Below are positions 1 to 7,122 of a stretch of 14,548 nt of DNA, in pieces (position 1 is the first letter of the stretch; the number at the start of each line of letters is the position of its first letter). The notes below the pieces were generated by a model. The model was not told the origin of the DNA and did not search any database. It was given only the letters and a program-made list of their open reading frames with translations. Origin of the DNA: Candidatus Hydrogenedentota bacterium (GTDB lineage Bacteria; Hydrogenedentota; Hydrogenedentia; Hydrogenedentales; SLHB01); the NCBI GenBank assembly GCA_003552765.1, contig PUOI01000094.1:1-14548 (forward strand). Reading direction: 5' to 3'. A program made the translations under genes and the position numbers.

Positions 1-603
1 CACGTCGAGCACCAGGCGGTCATAGTCCGTCTGCTGTCCGACGCGGGCGTCCTCGACCATGCAATTGACCCGCTTGACGGGCGAGAAGTTCGCGTCCAGG
101 TACACGGTGCCGATGGCGGCGTGTTGCAGTTCGAAGTTGTCCGCCGTGACGTAGCCTCGCCCGCGGCTTACCTTGACATCCATCTCCAGGTCGGTTGCGT
201 CGGCCGTGGAGGTGAAAACAAGCAAATCGGGGTTGTAGACTTCGACATCGGCGTCTTTGAACACGTCCCCGGCATGCACTTCGCCGGCTCCCGAGTGTTT
301 GTACGTGAAAATCGTGGGCTCGCCGGTTTTGAGATGGAGGTCACACCGTTTCAAGTTAAGCACGACGTCGGTCATGTCTTCCTTGACGCCTGGAATCGCG
401 GAAAACTCATGTTCAACGCCTTCAATGCGCAGGGCGGTCACCGCCGATCCTTCCAGGCTCGCCAGGAGCACGCGCCGCAGGGCGTTGCCCACCGTCGTGC
501 CGTAGCCCCGCTCGAAAGGTTCAATCTGAAAGCGCGAATAGGTCTCGGTGGCCCCATCCTCGATCTTGACCCATTTGGGTTTTACAAACTCTTGTGCAAT
601 CAT
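1..603 (-). CDS. rpoA: RNA polymerase alpha subunit, N-terminal part (runs off window)
   Basis: Only the first 201 codons are present; the 3' part lies beyond position 1. The protein is the alpha subunit of DNA-dependent RNA polymerase, which dimerises to nucleate assembly of beta and beta'. Seen: the N-terminal assembly domain with the dimerisation helix motif FERGYGTTVGNALRRVLLAS (residues 30-49) and the conserved stretch VEDARVGQQTDYDRLVLDV (183-201). The C-terminal DNA-binding domain is not in the window. The ATG at 601-603 is preceded by GGAG about 10 bases upstream. It follows rpsK across an unusually long 225-base spacer, with no rpsD between. The family assignment is certain. Confidence 0.97.
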   Translation of the reverse strand, partial: MIAQEFVKPKWVKIEDGATETYSRFQIEPFERGYGTTVGNALRRVLLASLEGSAVTALRIEGVEHEFSAIPGVKEDMTDVVLNLKRCDLHLKTGEPTIFTYKHSGAGEVHAGDVFKDADVEVYNPDLLVFTSTADATDLEMDVKVSRGRGYVTADNFELQHAAIGTVYLDANFSPVKRVNCMVEDARVGQQTDYDRLVLDV

Positions 604-828
604 GAGTTCCAGTCTCCAGGGAATGAGGGCTCGCCGGGTCTGCCGGCTTGTTGCGTGAAGTGGCGCACACGTCCCTCAACCGGCTGCCGGGCCGGTCACG
701 CGCCACGCGTGGGCCAAGGAAAACGCGGGGAACTCCCACCCCCTGGCCGGTACAAAAAGAACGGACGCAGCATGCTCCTTTCCCCGCGGCGCACACCCGT
801 GCACGGGCGGGGACAGCGATGCTGGGCG
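604..828 (-). promoter_or_regulatory. Structured rpsK-rpoA spacer (candidate rpoA leader)
   Basis: This 225-base gap holds no convincing gene. Read on the transcribed (minus) strand it can form several stem-loops in a row. First, 781-787 pairs with 807-813 (7 bp) around an inner 6-bp stem (one G.U) with loop GGGT. Second, 712-721 pairs with 739-748 (10 bp including G.U pairs). Third, ACCGGC/GCCGGT (679-684 with 691-696) forms a perfect 6-bp stem. Fourth, TGAGGG/CCCTCA (624-629 with 673-678) encloses a 5-bp GCCGG/CCGGC hairpin (633-647). No T-run directly follows a stem, so an ordinary terminator is not supported. A leader, processing or attenuation role is inference; GC-rich DNA gives stems by chance. 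Confidence 0.35.
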
Positions 829-1227
829 TTAGACGCGGCGGCGCTTTCTCGGACGGCACCCGTTGTGAGGAATACTCGTGACGTCCCGGATAAGGGTCAC
901 GTCCAGGCCCGCGGCTTGGATCGCCCGGATCGAGGATTCCCGGCCGGCCCCGGGACCGTTCACATAGACCTTCACCTCTTTGAGGCCAAGCTCGCGGGCG
1001 CGCTGCGTCGCCGCTTCCGCGGCCACCTGGGCGGCAAAGGCCGTGCTTTTGCGCGATCCCTTGAAGCCTACTTGCCCGGCGCTCGACCACGACACCACAT
1101 TGCCCTGGTTATCGGAGATGGATATGATCGTATTGTTAAACGTCGCCTGAATATGGGCGACCCCCGAGGTTACGTTGAGTGTGGTACGCCTCTTCCGGCC
1201 CTTAGCTTTTCGCTTTTCTTTCGCCAC
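829..1227 (-). CDS. rpsK: 30S ribosomal protein S11
   Basis: 132 residues, the normal length for S11, a platform protein of the small subunit near the mRNA exit/E site that contacts S18, S21 and 16S rRNA. Seen: the conserved core [16 protein letters not shown], the [14 protein letters not shown] stretch and the C-terminal signature [18 protein letters not shown]. The start is GTG; no ATG lies at the family start, and TAGGAG sits 10 bases upstream, where its TAG is also the stop codon of rpsM. It lies 13 bases after rpsM, as in other alpha operons. The rpsD gene that often follows is absent here. Confidence 0.98.
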   Translation of the reverse strand: MAKEKRKAKGRKRRTTLNVTSGVAHIQATFNNTIISISDNQGNVVSWSSAGQVGFKGSRKSTAFAAQVAAEAATQRARELGLKEVKVYVNGPGAGRESSIRAIQAAGLDVTLIRDVTSIPHNGCRPRKRRRV

Positions 1228-1240
1228 TGAGCGCTATCTC

Positions 1241-1606
1241 CTACTTCTTCTTAACGGTTGTGCGGCGGGGTCCCTTGCGGGTGCGGGCATTGGTGCAGGT
1301 CTTCTGACCGCGCACGGGCAAGCCCCGCTTGTGCCGGATGCCCCGATAGCAGTTGATGTCCATCAAGCGCTTGATGTTGGCCATGGTTTCCCGCCGCAGA
1401 TCGCCCTCGACGGTGTAACTACTCTGAATGGTGGCGGTCAGCCGGTTGGCATCCTCATCGCTGAGGTCCGACACCCGGGTCCCCGGATCAATATTGGTCT
1501 CCGCCAACACTTGCCTCGCCCGGGTCTCCCCAATGCCAAAAATCTGCTGCAAACCCGCCACGATGGTCCTCTTCCGGGGAAGGTCGACGCCGATCACTCG
1601 TGCCAT
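1241..1606 (-). CDS. rpsM: 30S ribosomal protein S13
   Basis: 121 residues, standard for S13, a head protein of the small subunit that bridges to L5 on the large subunit and contacts P-site tRNA through its basic tail. Seen: the N-terminal MARVIGVDLPRKR, the helix-two-turn-helix region around IFGIGETRARQVL, and the C-terminal RGIRHKRGLPVRGQKT and NARTRKGPRRT motifs. The ATG start has AGGAG about 9 bases upstream. It lies 21 bases after rpmJ and begins the alpha block (rpsM-rpsK-rpoA). In proteobacteria this block is controlled by S4 at the rpsM leader; with rpsD missing here that control cannot be assumed. Confidence 0.98.
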   Translation of the reverse strand: MARVIGVDLPRKRTIVAGLQQIFGIGETRARQVLAETNIDPGTRVSDLSDEDANRLTATIQSSYTVEGDLRRETMANIKRLMDINCYRGIRHKRGLPVRGQKTCTNARTRKGPRRTTVKKK

Positions 1607-1627
1607 GCCTGTGTGCTCCTGTCCGCC

Positions 1628-1741
1628 CTACCCTTGGCGCTGTTTGTGTTTGGGATTGCTGCAGATCACCCGGACCCGGCCATGCCGCCGGATGATCTTG
1701 CATCGTTCGCAAATCTTGCGTGCCGAGGCTCTTACTTTCAT
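1628..1741 (-). CDS. rpmJ: 50S ribosomal protein L36 (zinc type)
   Basis: A 37-codon gene. The protein begins [14 protein letters not shown] and ends [11 protein letters not shown], an almost consensus L36. L36 is the smallest large-subunit protein and helps fold 23S rRNA near the factor-binding region. The zinc ligands C11, C14, C27 and H32 are all present, so this is the zinc-binding form rather than the zinc-free paralogue. The ATG at 1739-1741 follows a good GGAGG site. It sits between infA and rpsM, its usual place in the spc/alpha junction, but is separated from infA by a long 172-base spacer. Confidence 0.97.
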   Translation of the reverse strand: MKVRASARKICERCKIIRRHGRVRVICSNPKHKQRQG

Positions 1742-1913
1742 GATGCTGTTATCCTCCACCGCGCGGCTTGTGCTGCGCCGCCCGGCCATCCATGCGCCCC
1801 CCCGCCGCGCGGGGAAACCGCAATTTCCAATACTCTATACGGGACGTGATCCTACGCCACGGCTCTCCCGCCCATCAATCCCGGTTTGCTTGGCGATGGG
1901 CGGCCCGCTAGCT
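1742..1913 (-). other. Long infA-rpmJ spacer with inverted repeats
   Basis: 172 bases without a recognisable gene, in a cluster where most spacers are under 60 bases. Ten bases after the infA stop is a perfect 9-bp inverted repeat, CCGCCCATC/GATGGGCGG (1868-1876 with 1895-1903), with an 18-base loop. A second GC-rich 6-bp repeat (1800-1805 with 1809-1814) lies further on, and the strong GGAGG site of rpmJ is near 1750. No T-run follows either stem, so a standard terminator is not supported. The only AT-rich patch (around 1820-1843) lacks a convincing -35 partner, so I do not call a promoter. Confidence 0.3.
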
Positions 1914-2132
1914 CTATTTGTAGCGATACGTGATGCGGCCGCGGCTCAAGTCGTACGGCGACATTTCCAGCTTCACCCGGTCGCCGGGCAGAATCCGGAT
2001 GAAATTCATCCGCATCTTGCCGGAAATATGCGCCAACACCGTGTGTCCGTTCTTCAATTCCACGCGAAACATCGCGTTGGGCAACGGTTCCACTACAGTA
2101 CCTTCTACTTCTATTGCTTCTTCTTTGTCCAT
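1914..2132 (-). CDS. infA: Translation initiation factor IF-1
   Basis: 72 residues from the chosen start, the exact usual size. IF-1 binds the 30S A site during initiation and cooperates with IF-2 and IF-3. Seen: a single S1-like OB fold with the family motifs [32 protein letters not shown] and [23 protein letters not shown]. The reading frame is open 12 codons further up to 2168, but that longer form would begin inside map and adds residues not found in the family; the ATG at 2130-2132 gives [11 protein letters not shown], matching the family start. It begins 17 bases after the map stop. Confidence 0.97.
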   Translation of the reverse strand: MDKEEAIEVEGTVVEPLPNAMFRVELKNGHTVLAHISGKMRMNFIRILPGDRVKLEMSPYDLSRGRITYRYK

Positions 2133-2149
2133 GGTTCCATGCAATCGTT

Positions 2150-2923
2150 TTATTGGGATTGGCCCCAAACAAGCTCGGGCGTGGCGGACAGCACCTCGGC
2201 CTGGCCGTCGCGCACGGCAATACTATGTTCAAAATGGGCGCTGGGTTTGCCATCGCCCGAAACCGCGCTCCACCCATCGCTGAGAATCTGGACATTGTAA
2301 ACGCCCGCCGTGATCATCGGCTCGATGGCCATGACCATCCCGGGCTTCAGCTTAGGGCCGCGTTGGCGGGATTTGAAGTTCAGGATCTGCGGGGCCTCGT
2401 GCATCTCCTCCCCAATGCCGTGTCCAGTAAAGCAGCGTACGATACTAAACCCCGTTCCCTTGCATACTTTATCAACCGCGGCTCCAATATCGCCGACATG
2501 GTTGCCGGCCTTGGCCGCCTTAATCGCCTCGCTCAGGGCGCGATCGGTGACTTCCATCACGCGGCGCCGCGTCTCGTCGACCTCGCCGCAGGCCAGCGTC
2601 ACCGCGGCATCGCCCACATAGCCCTCGTAGCGCACGCCGACATCAATGCTTACCAGCTCGCCTTCACGAAGCTTGCGCGCGCCGGGCACGCCATGTACGA
2701 TCACCTCGTCCACCGAAATGCAGGTCGACTTCGGAAACCCCTGGTAGCCCAGGAACGCGGGTTCGCCGCCCATGCCCAGGATAAGCTCGTGGGCGTACGC
2801 GTCCAAGTCGCCGGTGGTCACTCCGGGGGCCACTTCGCGCGCCAAGGCCACATGGACCTTCGCAACCATCTGATTCGCTTGCCGGAGAATGTCTATCTCA
2901 TTTTCCGTGCGAATGGCAATCAC
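2150..2923 (-). CDS. map: Methionine aminopeptidase, type I
   Basis: 257 residues, typical of the short type Ia enzyme without an N-terminal zinc extension. It removes the initiator methionine from nascent proteins in the cytoplasm. Seen: the pita-bread fold with all five metal ligands, D94 (SIDVGV), D105 (VGDAAVT), H168 (TGHGIG), E201 (AIEPM) and E232 (HFEHSI), plus the substrate-contacting H77 and H175. The start is GTG and shares a 4-base GTGA overlap with the adk stop, which implies translational coupling. The secY-adk-map-infA order is the common non-proteobacterial arrangement. Confidence 0.97.
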   Translation of the reverse strand: MIAIRTENEIDILRQANQMVAKVHVALAREVAPGVTTGDLDAYAHELILGMGGEPAFLGYQGFPKSTCISVDEVIVHGVPGARKLREGELVSIDVGVRYEGYVGDAAVTLACGEVDETRRRVMEVTDRALSEAIKAAKAGNHVGDIGAAVDKVCKGTGFSIVRCFTGHGIGEEMHEAPQILNFKSRQRGPKLKPGMVMAIEPMITAGVYNVQILSDGWSAVSGDGKPSAHFEHSIAVRDGQAEVLSATPELVWGQSQ

Positions 2924-3603
2924 GGGGTCTTCTTCGCTCCATCCGCCCCCACGATTGCCTTAACCCGCTCAAACACTTCCGCCGGCCCGGCTCCCGAGCT
3001 GTCCACGACCGACAGCACGCCCGTCAGCGCGTAGTAGTCCAGAAGCGGCTGCGTGCTTTCTCGATACACCCGGATCCGCTCCCGAACGGTTTCTTCCGTA
3101 TCGTCGCTGCGTTGCACGATGTCGCACGTGCTTATGTCGCGCCCTTCGGGGCACCCGCGTTCCTCGGGGGGATCCGTGCGCATGTTGAAAATCGCCCCGC
3201 AGTCCACACACGACCGGCGCGCGGTCAAACGGCTAATAATCTCTTCTTCATCGACATCAAACTGAATTACGTGGTCAAGCTGTTCGCCGCGTTCCTCAAG
3301 AAACGCGTCAAGCGCTTCCGCTTGCCCAACCGAACGGGGAAACCCATCCAGGACATACCCGTTCTGGCAATCGGGCTGCGCCAGCCGGTCGCGCACAATC
3401 TCCACCACCAGCGAATCGGGCACCAACTGCCCGGAATTCATGTACGCCTCGGCGCGCTGGCCCAACTCGGTCTTGTTCCGGAGATTCTCCCGGAAGATAT
3501 CGCCCGTCGATATGTGCGGCGCATCCAGGAAACGGGCCAATTCGTAGGCCTGCGTCCCTTTTCCCGCCCCCGGAGCCCCTAGTAACACCACTCGTGTAGC
3601 CAC
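2920..3603 (-). CDS. adk: Adenylate kinase
   Basis: 227 residues, a long-lid adenylate kinase, which converts ATP plus AMP to two ADP in the cytoplasm. Seen: P-loop GAPGAGKGT (9-17), the AMP-site segment HISTGDIFREN (30-40), DGFPR with R90, and the lid ending QRSDD with R165, then R176. The lid carries C132, C135, C151 and C160. CxxC at 132-135 fits the zinc-lid type, but the second pair is spaced C-x8-C instead of the usual C-x2-C/D, so zinc binding is uncertain. GTG start with GGGTGA about 6 bases upstream. The last four bases overlap the start of map. Confidence 0.96.
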   Translation of the reverse strand: MATRVVLLGAPGAGKGTQAYELARFLDAPHISTGDIFRENLRNKTELGQRAEAYMNSGQLVPDSLVVEIVRDRLAQPDCQNGYVLDGFPRSVGQAEALDAFLEERGEQLDHVIQFDVDEEEIISRLTARRSCVDCGAIFNMRTDPPEERGCPEGRDISTCDIVQRSDDTEETVRERIRVYRESTQPLLDYYALTGVLSVVDSSGAGPAEVFERVKAIVGADGAKKTP

Positions 3604-3636
3604 TGCCTGTCACCCAATCCGCCGAATCCCGGCCTG

Positions 3637-4968
3637 TTACCCCCGGCGTCCGCGCACCCGGCGGCCTTTCATGAATCCTTCGTAGTTCCGCATGACCAGA
3701 TGCTGTTCGATTTGGCGCACGGTATCCAGTCCCACGCCCACCAAGATGAGCAGACTCGTTCCGCCAAAGAAGCTGGCGATATGCCAATCGTAAATGCCTA
3801 GGAAATGGTATGCGATTTGGGGCAACAACGCCACGCCCGACAGGAACACCGCGCCAACCACGGTAACCCGGGTCATCACATGTTGCAAGTACTCCGCCGT
3901 GGCCTTGCCCGGACGAACGCCAACCACCACGCCGCCGTACTTCTTCATGTTGTCCGCCACTTCGACCGGATTAAACGTGATGGCGGTATAGAAGAAGCAG
4001 AAGAACATGATCATCCCGATGTACAGGATGTTGTACAAAAACCCTTCCTGCCATTGCTGGAAGTAATTCGCCACGGCGGGCATGTCCAGCGCCTGACCCA
4101 CCATGCTGGGCAGCATCAGAATCGAACTCGAGAAGATGATGGGGATAACGCCCGCCTGATTCACCCGCAACGGCAAATAGTTGCGCGCGCCCGCGAACAC
4201 CCGGCGTCCCTTCACTTGGCGCGGGTACTGCACCGGGATGCGTCGCTGACCCTGGGTCATCATGACCACGAAGCCGGTCACGCACACCAATACGATGACC
4301 AAGATGCCCACTTGCAGGATGTCGATCTCGCGGGCTTGAACCAGCCGGCCCAAGTTGCCAAGCGCCGTCGGCGCGCCCGACACGATGCTGATAAAGATAA
4401 TCAGGGAGATGCCGTTGCCAACCCCGCGTTCGCTGATCTGTTCGCCCAGCCACATCAGGAAGGTCGTGCCCGCCGTGAACGTGATCATGCACAACAGAAC
4501 GAAGCCGAACCCCGGGTTAGGCACTACATCCTCACCATAGTTTTGCAGCAGCGTGGCCATCCCGATGGATTGCACCATACAGAGGCCTATTGTACCATAG
4601 CGGGTGTACTCGGTGATCTTCTTGCGGCCTTCCTCGCCTTCCTTCGACAGCTTCTCCAAGGCGGGAACCACCGCCGTCAGAAGCTGCATGATAATGGAAG
4701 CGCTAATGTACGGCATGATGCCCAAGGCGAAGATCGTCGCTTGAGCGAAGGCGCCGCCGGTAAACAAATCGTAAAAACCGAGCAGTCCGCCGGCGCCCGC
4801 CACTCGCTCCGCCAAGGCCACGCCATCAATACCCGGCGTGGGAATCTGGGCGCCAATGCGGTAGACGGCCAACATCGCCAGCGTGAATATCATCCGCTGT
4901 TTAAGCTCGGGGATTTTGAACGCGTTACGTAATGCTTCGACTGGCTGGGCCACGGCCTGAATCTCCAT
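3637..4968 (-). CDS. secY: Preprotein translocase subunit SecY
   Basis: 443 residues from the ATG at 4966-4968. SecY is the channel of the Sec translocon in the inner membrane and works with SecE, SecG, SecA and the ribosome. Seen: an N-terminal helix (FKIPELKQR), about ten hydrophobic membrane segments, the plug/TM2 region GIMPYISASIIMQLLT (83-98), the loop GEQISERGVGNGIS (175-188), the TM7 region NQAGVIPIIFSSSI (270-283), the cytosolic loop RPGKATAEYL (352-361) and a basic C-terminus. An in-frame GTG at 4983 would add five residues; neither start has a strong ribosome site, so the ATG is a preference only. It follows rplO, the usual last ribosomal gene of the spc block. Confidence 0.96.
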   Translation of the reverse strand: MEIQAVAQPVEALRNAFKIPELKQRMIFTLAMLAVYRIGAQIPTPGIDGVALAERVAGAGGLLGFYDLFTGGAFAQATIFALGIMPYISASIIMQLLTAVVPALEKLSKEGEEGRKKITEYTRYGTIGLCMVQSIGMATLLQNYGEDVVPNPGFGFVLLCMITFTAGTTFLMWLGEQISERGVGNGISLIIFISIVSGAPTALGNLGRLVQAREIDILQVGILVIVLVCVTGFVVMMTQGQRRIPVQYPRQVKGRRVFAGARNYLPLRVNQAGVIPIIFSSSILMLPSMVGQALDMPAVANYFQQWQEGFLYNILYIGMIMFFCFFYTAITFNPVEVADNMKKYGGVVVGVRPGKATAEYLQHVMTRVTVVGAVFLSGVALLPQIAYHFLGIYDWHIASFFGGTSLLILVGVGLDTVRQIEQHLVMRNYEGFMKGRRVRGRRG

Positions 4969-5037
4969 TGCCGCCGTCCACACGTGAACGGCTTGCCTAG
5001 TACTGCTTACAATTCCTCGGGGGCCACTGCCTCATCC

Positions 5038-5496
5038 CTAACGCGAGCGCGGGACAAGAAGCTCCACCGAACCGCCAGCCGCCTCGATCTTGCGCCGGGC
5101 TTCCTGACTGACGCCGTGCGCCTTGACCGTGAGCGCCTTGCTCAAGTCGCCGCGGGCCAAGATCTTCACATAGCTGGCCGAGCGCGGCATGACCTTGGCC
5201 TTGGCCATCGTCTCCGGCGTAACCTCGGCCCCATTCTCGAACCGGTCCTCGAGTAACCCGATATTGACCGGCGTCAACTCGACCCGCTTTTGTTGCGTGA
5301 AGCCCCGCTTGGGAAGCCGGCGGTTCAACGGCATTTGCCCGCCCTCGAAGCCCCGGCGCATGGAATAGCCCGAACGGGCCTTTTGCCCCTTGTGGCCTTT
5401 GCCCGAGGTCTTGCCGGTTCCCGAACCGGGACCGCGGCCCACGCGCTTCCGCTGTTTTCGCCCGCCTTGCGCCGCGGGAATCCTATCAAGTTCCAT
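5038..5496 (-). CDS. rplO: 50S ribosomal protein L15
   Basis: 152 residues, close to the usual 145-150. L15 is a late-assembly protein of the large subunit with a long basic N-terminal extension that threads through 23S rRNA. Seen: the glycine- and arginine-rich N-terminus RKRVGRGPGSGTGKTSGKGH followed by GYSMRRGFEGGQMPLNRRLP, and a globular C-terminal half ending RKIEAAGGSVELLVPRSR. The ATG start is clear, though its ribosome site is weak (AAGGA about 13 bases upstream). It sits only 82 bases after rpsE, where rpmD (L30) would be expected in many bacteria but is missing. Confidence 0.97.
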   Translation of the reverse strand: MELDRIPAAQGGRKQRKRVGRGPGSGTGKTSGKGHKGQKARSGYSMRRGFEGGQMPLNRRLPKRGFTQQKRVELTPVNIGLLEDRFENGAEVTPETMAKAKVMPRSASYVKILARGDLSKALTVKAHGVSQEARRKIEAAGGSVELLVPRSR

Positions 5497-5578
5497 GATA
5501 TGTATCCGTTCCTTCGTACCGTTTACCCAAGCGCCATTCGGCTAGACCATTCTTCAACGCGAGCCGCGCAAACCAGCC

Positions 5579-6118
5579 CTAGAGCACCGCGCTGACCGAC
5601 AGGCCCCGCTCCTCGGCGACCTCTTCCGCCGTGCGCAGTTGGTTCAACCCGTCCATGGTGGCCCACACGACATTGGTGGCGTTGTTGCTGCCGAGACACT
5701 TGGTCAATATGTTCTGATATCCCGCCGCTTCCAATACCGCGCGAACCGGACCGCCGGCGACCACGCCGGTACCCAAACTGGCGGGCTTCAGCAGAACGCG
5801 GGCCGCATCGGACCGGCCAATGACGCCGTGAGGCACCGTCGTGCTGACAATCGGGACATCCTTCATGTTCTTCTTGGCTTTTTCGATGGCTTTCCGGATG
5901 GCTTCGGGCACTTCACCCGCCTTGCCCGTGGCCGCGCCGACCTTGCCTTGGCCATCGCCGACCACCACCACCGCGCTGAAGCTGAACCGCCGGCCGCCCT
6001 TCACTACCTTCGCGACGCGGTAGATCTTGACGACTTGCTCGATAAGGTTGCTTTCTTGCGCATCGCGGGAACGCCGGTCACTCCGGCTGTCCCGTCCTTC
6101 ACCTCGTCCGTTGCTCAA
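5579..6118 (-). CDS. rpsE: 30S ribosomal protein S5
   Basis: 179 residues. S5 helps form the mRNA entry channel and affects decoding accuracy. Seen: an arginine- and serine-rich, probably disordered leader (residues 1-24) not conserved in shorter homologues, the double-stranded-RNA-binding-like N domain with [20 protein letters not shown], then [20 protein letters not shown] and the C domain with [18 protein letters not shown]. The start appears to be TTG (6116-6118): no in-frame ATG or GTG is near, and AGGAG lies 9 bases upstream, formed partly by the TAG stop of rplR. Confidence 0.96.
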   Translation of the reverse strand: MSNGRGEGRDSRSDRRSRDAQESNLIEQVVKIYRVAKVVKGGRRFSFSAVVVVGDGQGKVGAATGKAGEVPEAIRKAIEKAKKNMKDVPIVSTTVPHGVIGRSDAARVLLKPASLGTGVVAGGPVRAVLEAAGYQNILTKCLGSNNATNVVWATMDGLNQLRTAEEVAEERGLSVSAVL

Positions 6119-6127
6119 CGTCGCCTT

Positions 6128-6133
6128 CTCCTA
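6128..6133 (-). promoter_or_regulatory. rpsE ribosome binding site overlapping the rplR stop
   Basis: On the minus strand this reads TAGGAG: the TAG ends rplR and AGGAG is the Shine-Dalgarno core for rpsE, 9 bases before its TTG codon. It decides the unusual TTG start and couples the two reading frames. The same arrangement occurs at rpsM/rpsK, rplN/rplX and rplE/rpsN. Confidence 0.8.
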
Positions 6134-6487
6134 AAACTCGAGGCCTTGTTCCCTGGCCGCTTCCGCCAATGCCGCAAGCCGGCCATGGTATCTCCTGCCA
6201 TTGCGATCAAAGCATACCTTCGTGATGTTGCGTTCACGGGCTTGTTCCGCCAAGGCCTTGCCCACCGCCTTGGCCGCTTCCGTGTTGCCGCCTGACCCAT
6301 CCAGTTTCAAGCTCGAAGCGGACGCAAGCGTCTGGCCCGTGGTGTCATCAATGACCTGGGCGTAAATGTGCTTGAGCGACCGGCGCACCGTCAACCGCGG
6401 CCGTTCCGGAGTCCCCGCGAGGTGATTCCGGATGTGGCGCCGGCGGCGCTGCAACCGTGTACCCTTGTTCAATGTTCTTCTCGACAT
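6131..6487 (-). CDS. rplR: 50S ribosomal protein L18
   Basis: 118 residues, the usual length. L18 binds 5S rRNA with L5 and L25 in the central protuberance of the large subunit. Seen: the basic N-terminus [20 protein letters not shown], the [20 protein letters not shown] strand region, and the C-terminal [20 protein letters not shown] signature followed by AREQGLEF. The ATG start has GGAG about 11 bases upstream. It lies 49 bases after rplF, and its TAG stop is part of the rpsE ribosome site. Confidence 0.97.
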   Translation of the reverse strand: MSRRTLNKGTRLQRRRRHIRNHLAGTPERPRLTVRRSLKHIYAQVIDDTTGQTLASASSLKLDGSGGNTEAAKAVGKALAEQARERNITKVCFDRNGRRYHGRLAALAEAAREQGLEF

Positions 6488-6536
6488 ACGTGCCGTATCT
6501 CCAGGCGTGGCTTAGCACCCGGCTCGTGGGGAAGGC

Positions 6537-7079
6537 TTACTTACCGCCCGCCTTGCCCACCTTGCGCCGAAGCTGTTCTCCCTCGTAGTGGATTCCCTTA
6601 CCCTTGTACGGTTCCGGCTTGCGCCAGGACCGCACATAGGCGGCCATCCTGCCTACCTTTTCCTTGTCTCGCCCGCTAACCTTGATGGTCTGCGTGCCCT
6701 CCACCGCAAAGGTGATTCCCTCGGGCGGCTCAATGCTAACGGGATGGCTGTAGCCCACCGTCAAATGCAAGGTGTTGCCCTGCATCGACGCGCGATACCC
6801 CACCCCGCTGATTTGCAGGGTTCGCTCGAAGCCTTGACTCACCCCTTGCACCATGTTGTTCACAAGCGAGCGGGTCAACCCATGATGCGCGCGGGAATCG
6901 CGGGAATCGTCGGGCCGCGTGACGCAGATAATGTCGCCCTCTTCAAGGGCCACGCTTACCTTGTCACTCAGGGTCCGTTCCAGCGTGCCCTTGGGGCCCG
7001 TCACCTTGAGATGACGCCCATTGAGTTCACACTTCACCCCGGCCGGTATGGGCACGGGCAATTTTCCTATTCGCGACAC
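6537..7079 (-). CDS. rplF: 50S ribosomal protein L6
   Basis: 180 residues from the chosen start, matching the usual 177-180. L6 lies near the factor-binding stalk base and sarcin-ricin loop of the large subunit. Seen: the start SRIGKLPVPIPAGV, the repeated alpha-beta domains (LKVTGPKGTLERTLSD; TLHLTVGYSHPV) and the C-terminal signature GRDKEKVGRMAAYVRSWRKP followed by PYKGKGIHYEGE. An upstream ATG at 7097 would add MEGRRI, but it has no ribosome site and its codons contain AAGGA (7089-7093), which is well placed 9 bases before the GTG at 7077-7079. I therefore choose the GTG. Confidence 0.95.
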   Translation of the reverse strand: MSRIGKLPVPIPAGVKCELNGRHLKVTGPKGTLERTLSDKVSVALEEGDIICVTRPDDSRDSRAHHGLTRSLVNNMVQGVSQGFERTLQISGVGYRASMQGNTLHLTVGYSHPVSIEPPEGITFAVEGTQTIKVSGRDKEKVGRMAAYVRSWRKPEPYKGKGIHYEGEQLRRKVGKAGGK

Positions 7080-7088
7080 GATCCTTCT

Positions 7089-7093
7089 TCCTT
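7089..7093 (-). promoter_or_regulatory. rplF ribosome binding site that decides a GTG start
   Basis: AAGGA on the minus strand, 9 bases before the GTG at 7077-7079 that begins the conserved SRIGKLP start of L6. The nearby ATG at 7097 overlaps this purine tract and has only a C-rich sequence upstream. Confidence 0.65.
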
Positions 7094-7122
7094 CCATCCA
7101 AGACCCGGGGTCCGGGCGGGCG

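Noticed and set aside
754..778. ATG next to AAGGAG in the rpsK-rpoA spacer as the start of a small gene
   Set aside because: The ribosome site is only one base from the ATG, the frame ends after 25 codons, and the peptide is not recognisable.
751..781. T-rich TTCTTTTTG downstream of the rpsK hairpin as an intrinsic terminator
   Set aside because: The T-run begins more than 20 bases after the stem, far from the usual position directly after it, and rpoA must be expressed downstream.
121..1230. Plus-strand open frame of 369 codons opposite rpoA and rpsK
   Set aside because: It lies across two certain minus-strand genes and their spacer; its composition is that of an antisense shadow.
1820..1850. 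Possible promoter in the infA-rpmJ spacer (TATAGAGT on the minus strand)
   Set aside because: No -35-like hexamer lies at a suitable distance, so there is too little to support a promoter.
2133..2168. Upstream start for infA at 2168
   Set aside because: It would add 12 residues absent from the IF-1 family and start inside map; the ATG at 2132 gives the exact family N-terminus.
2114..3034. Plus-strand open frame opposite map and adk
   Set aside because: Antisense to two conserved enzymes with all catalytic residues intact; no recognisable domain.
3805..4932. Long plus-strand open frame (375 codons) opposite secY
   Set aside because: It is antisense to an unmistakable SecY, is rich in histidine, arginine and glutamine as expected from reading a GC-rich gene backwards, and matches no family I know.
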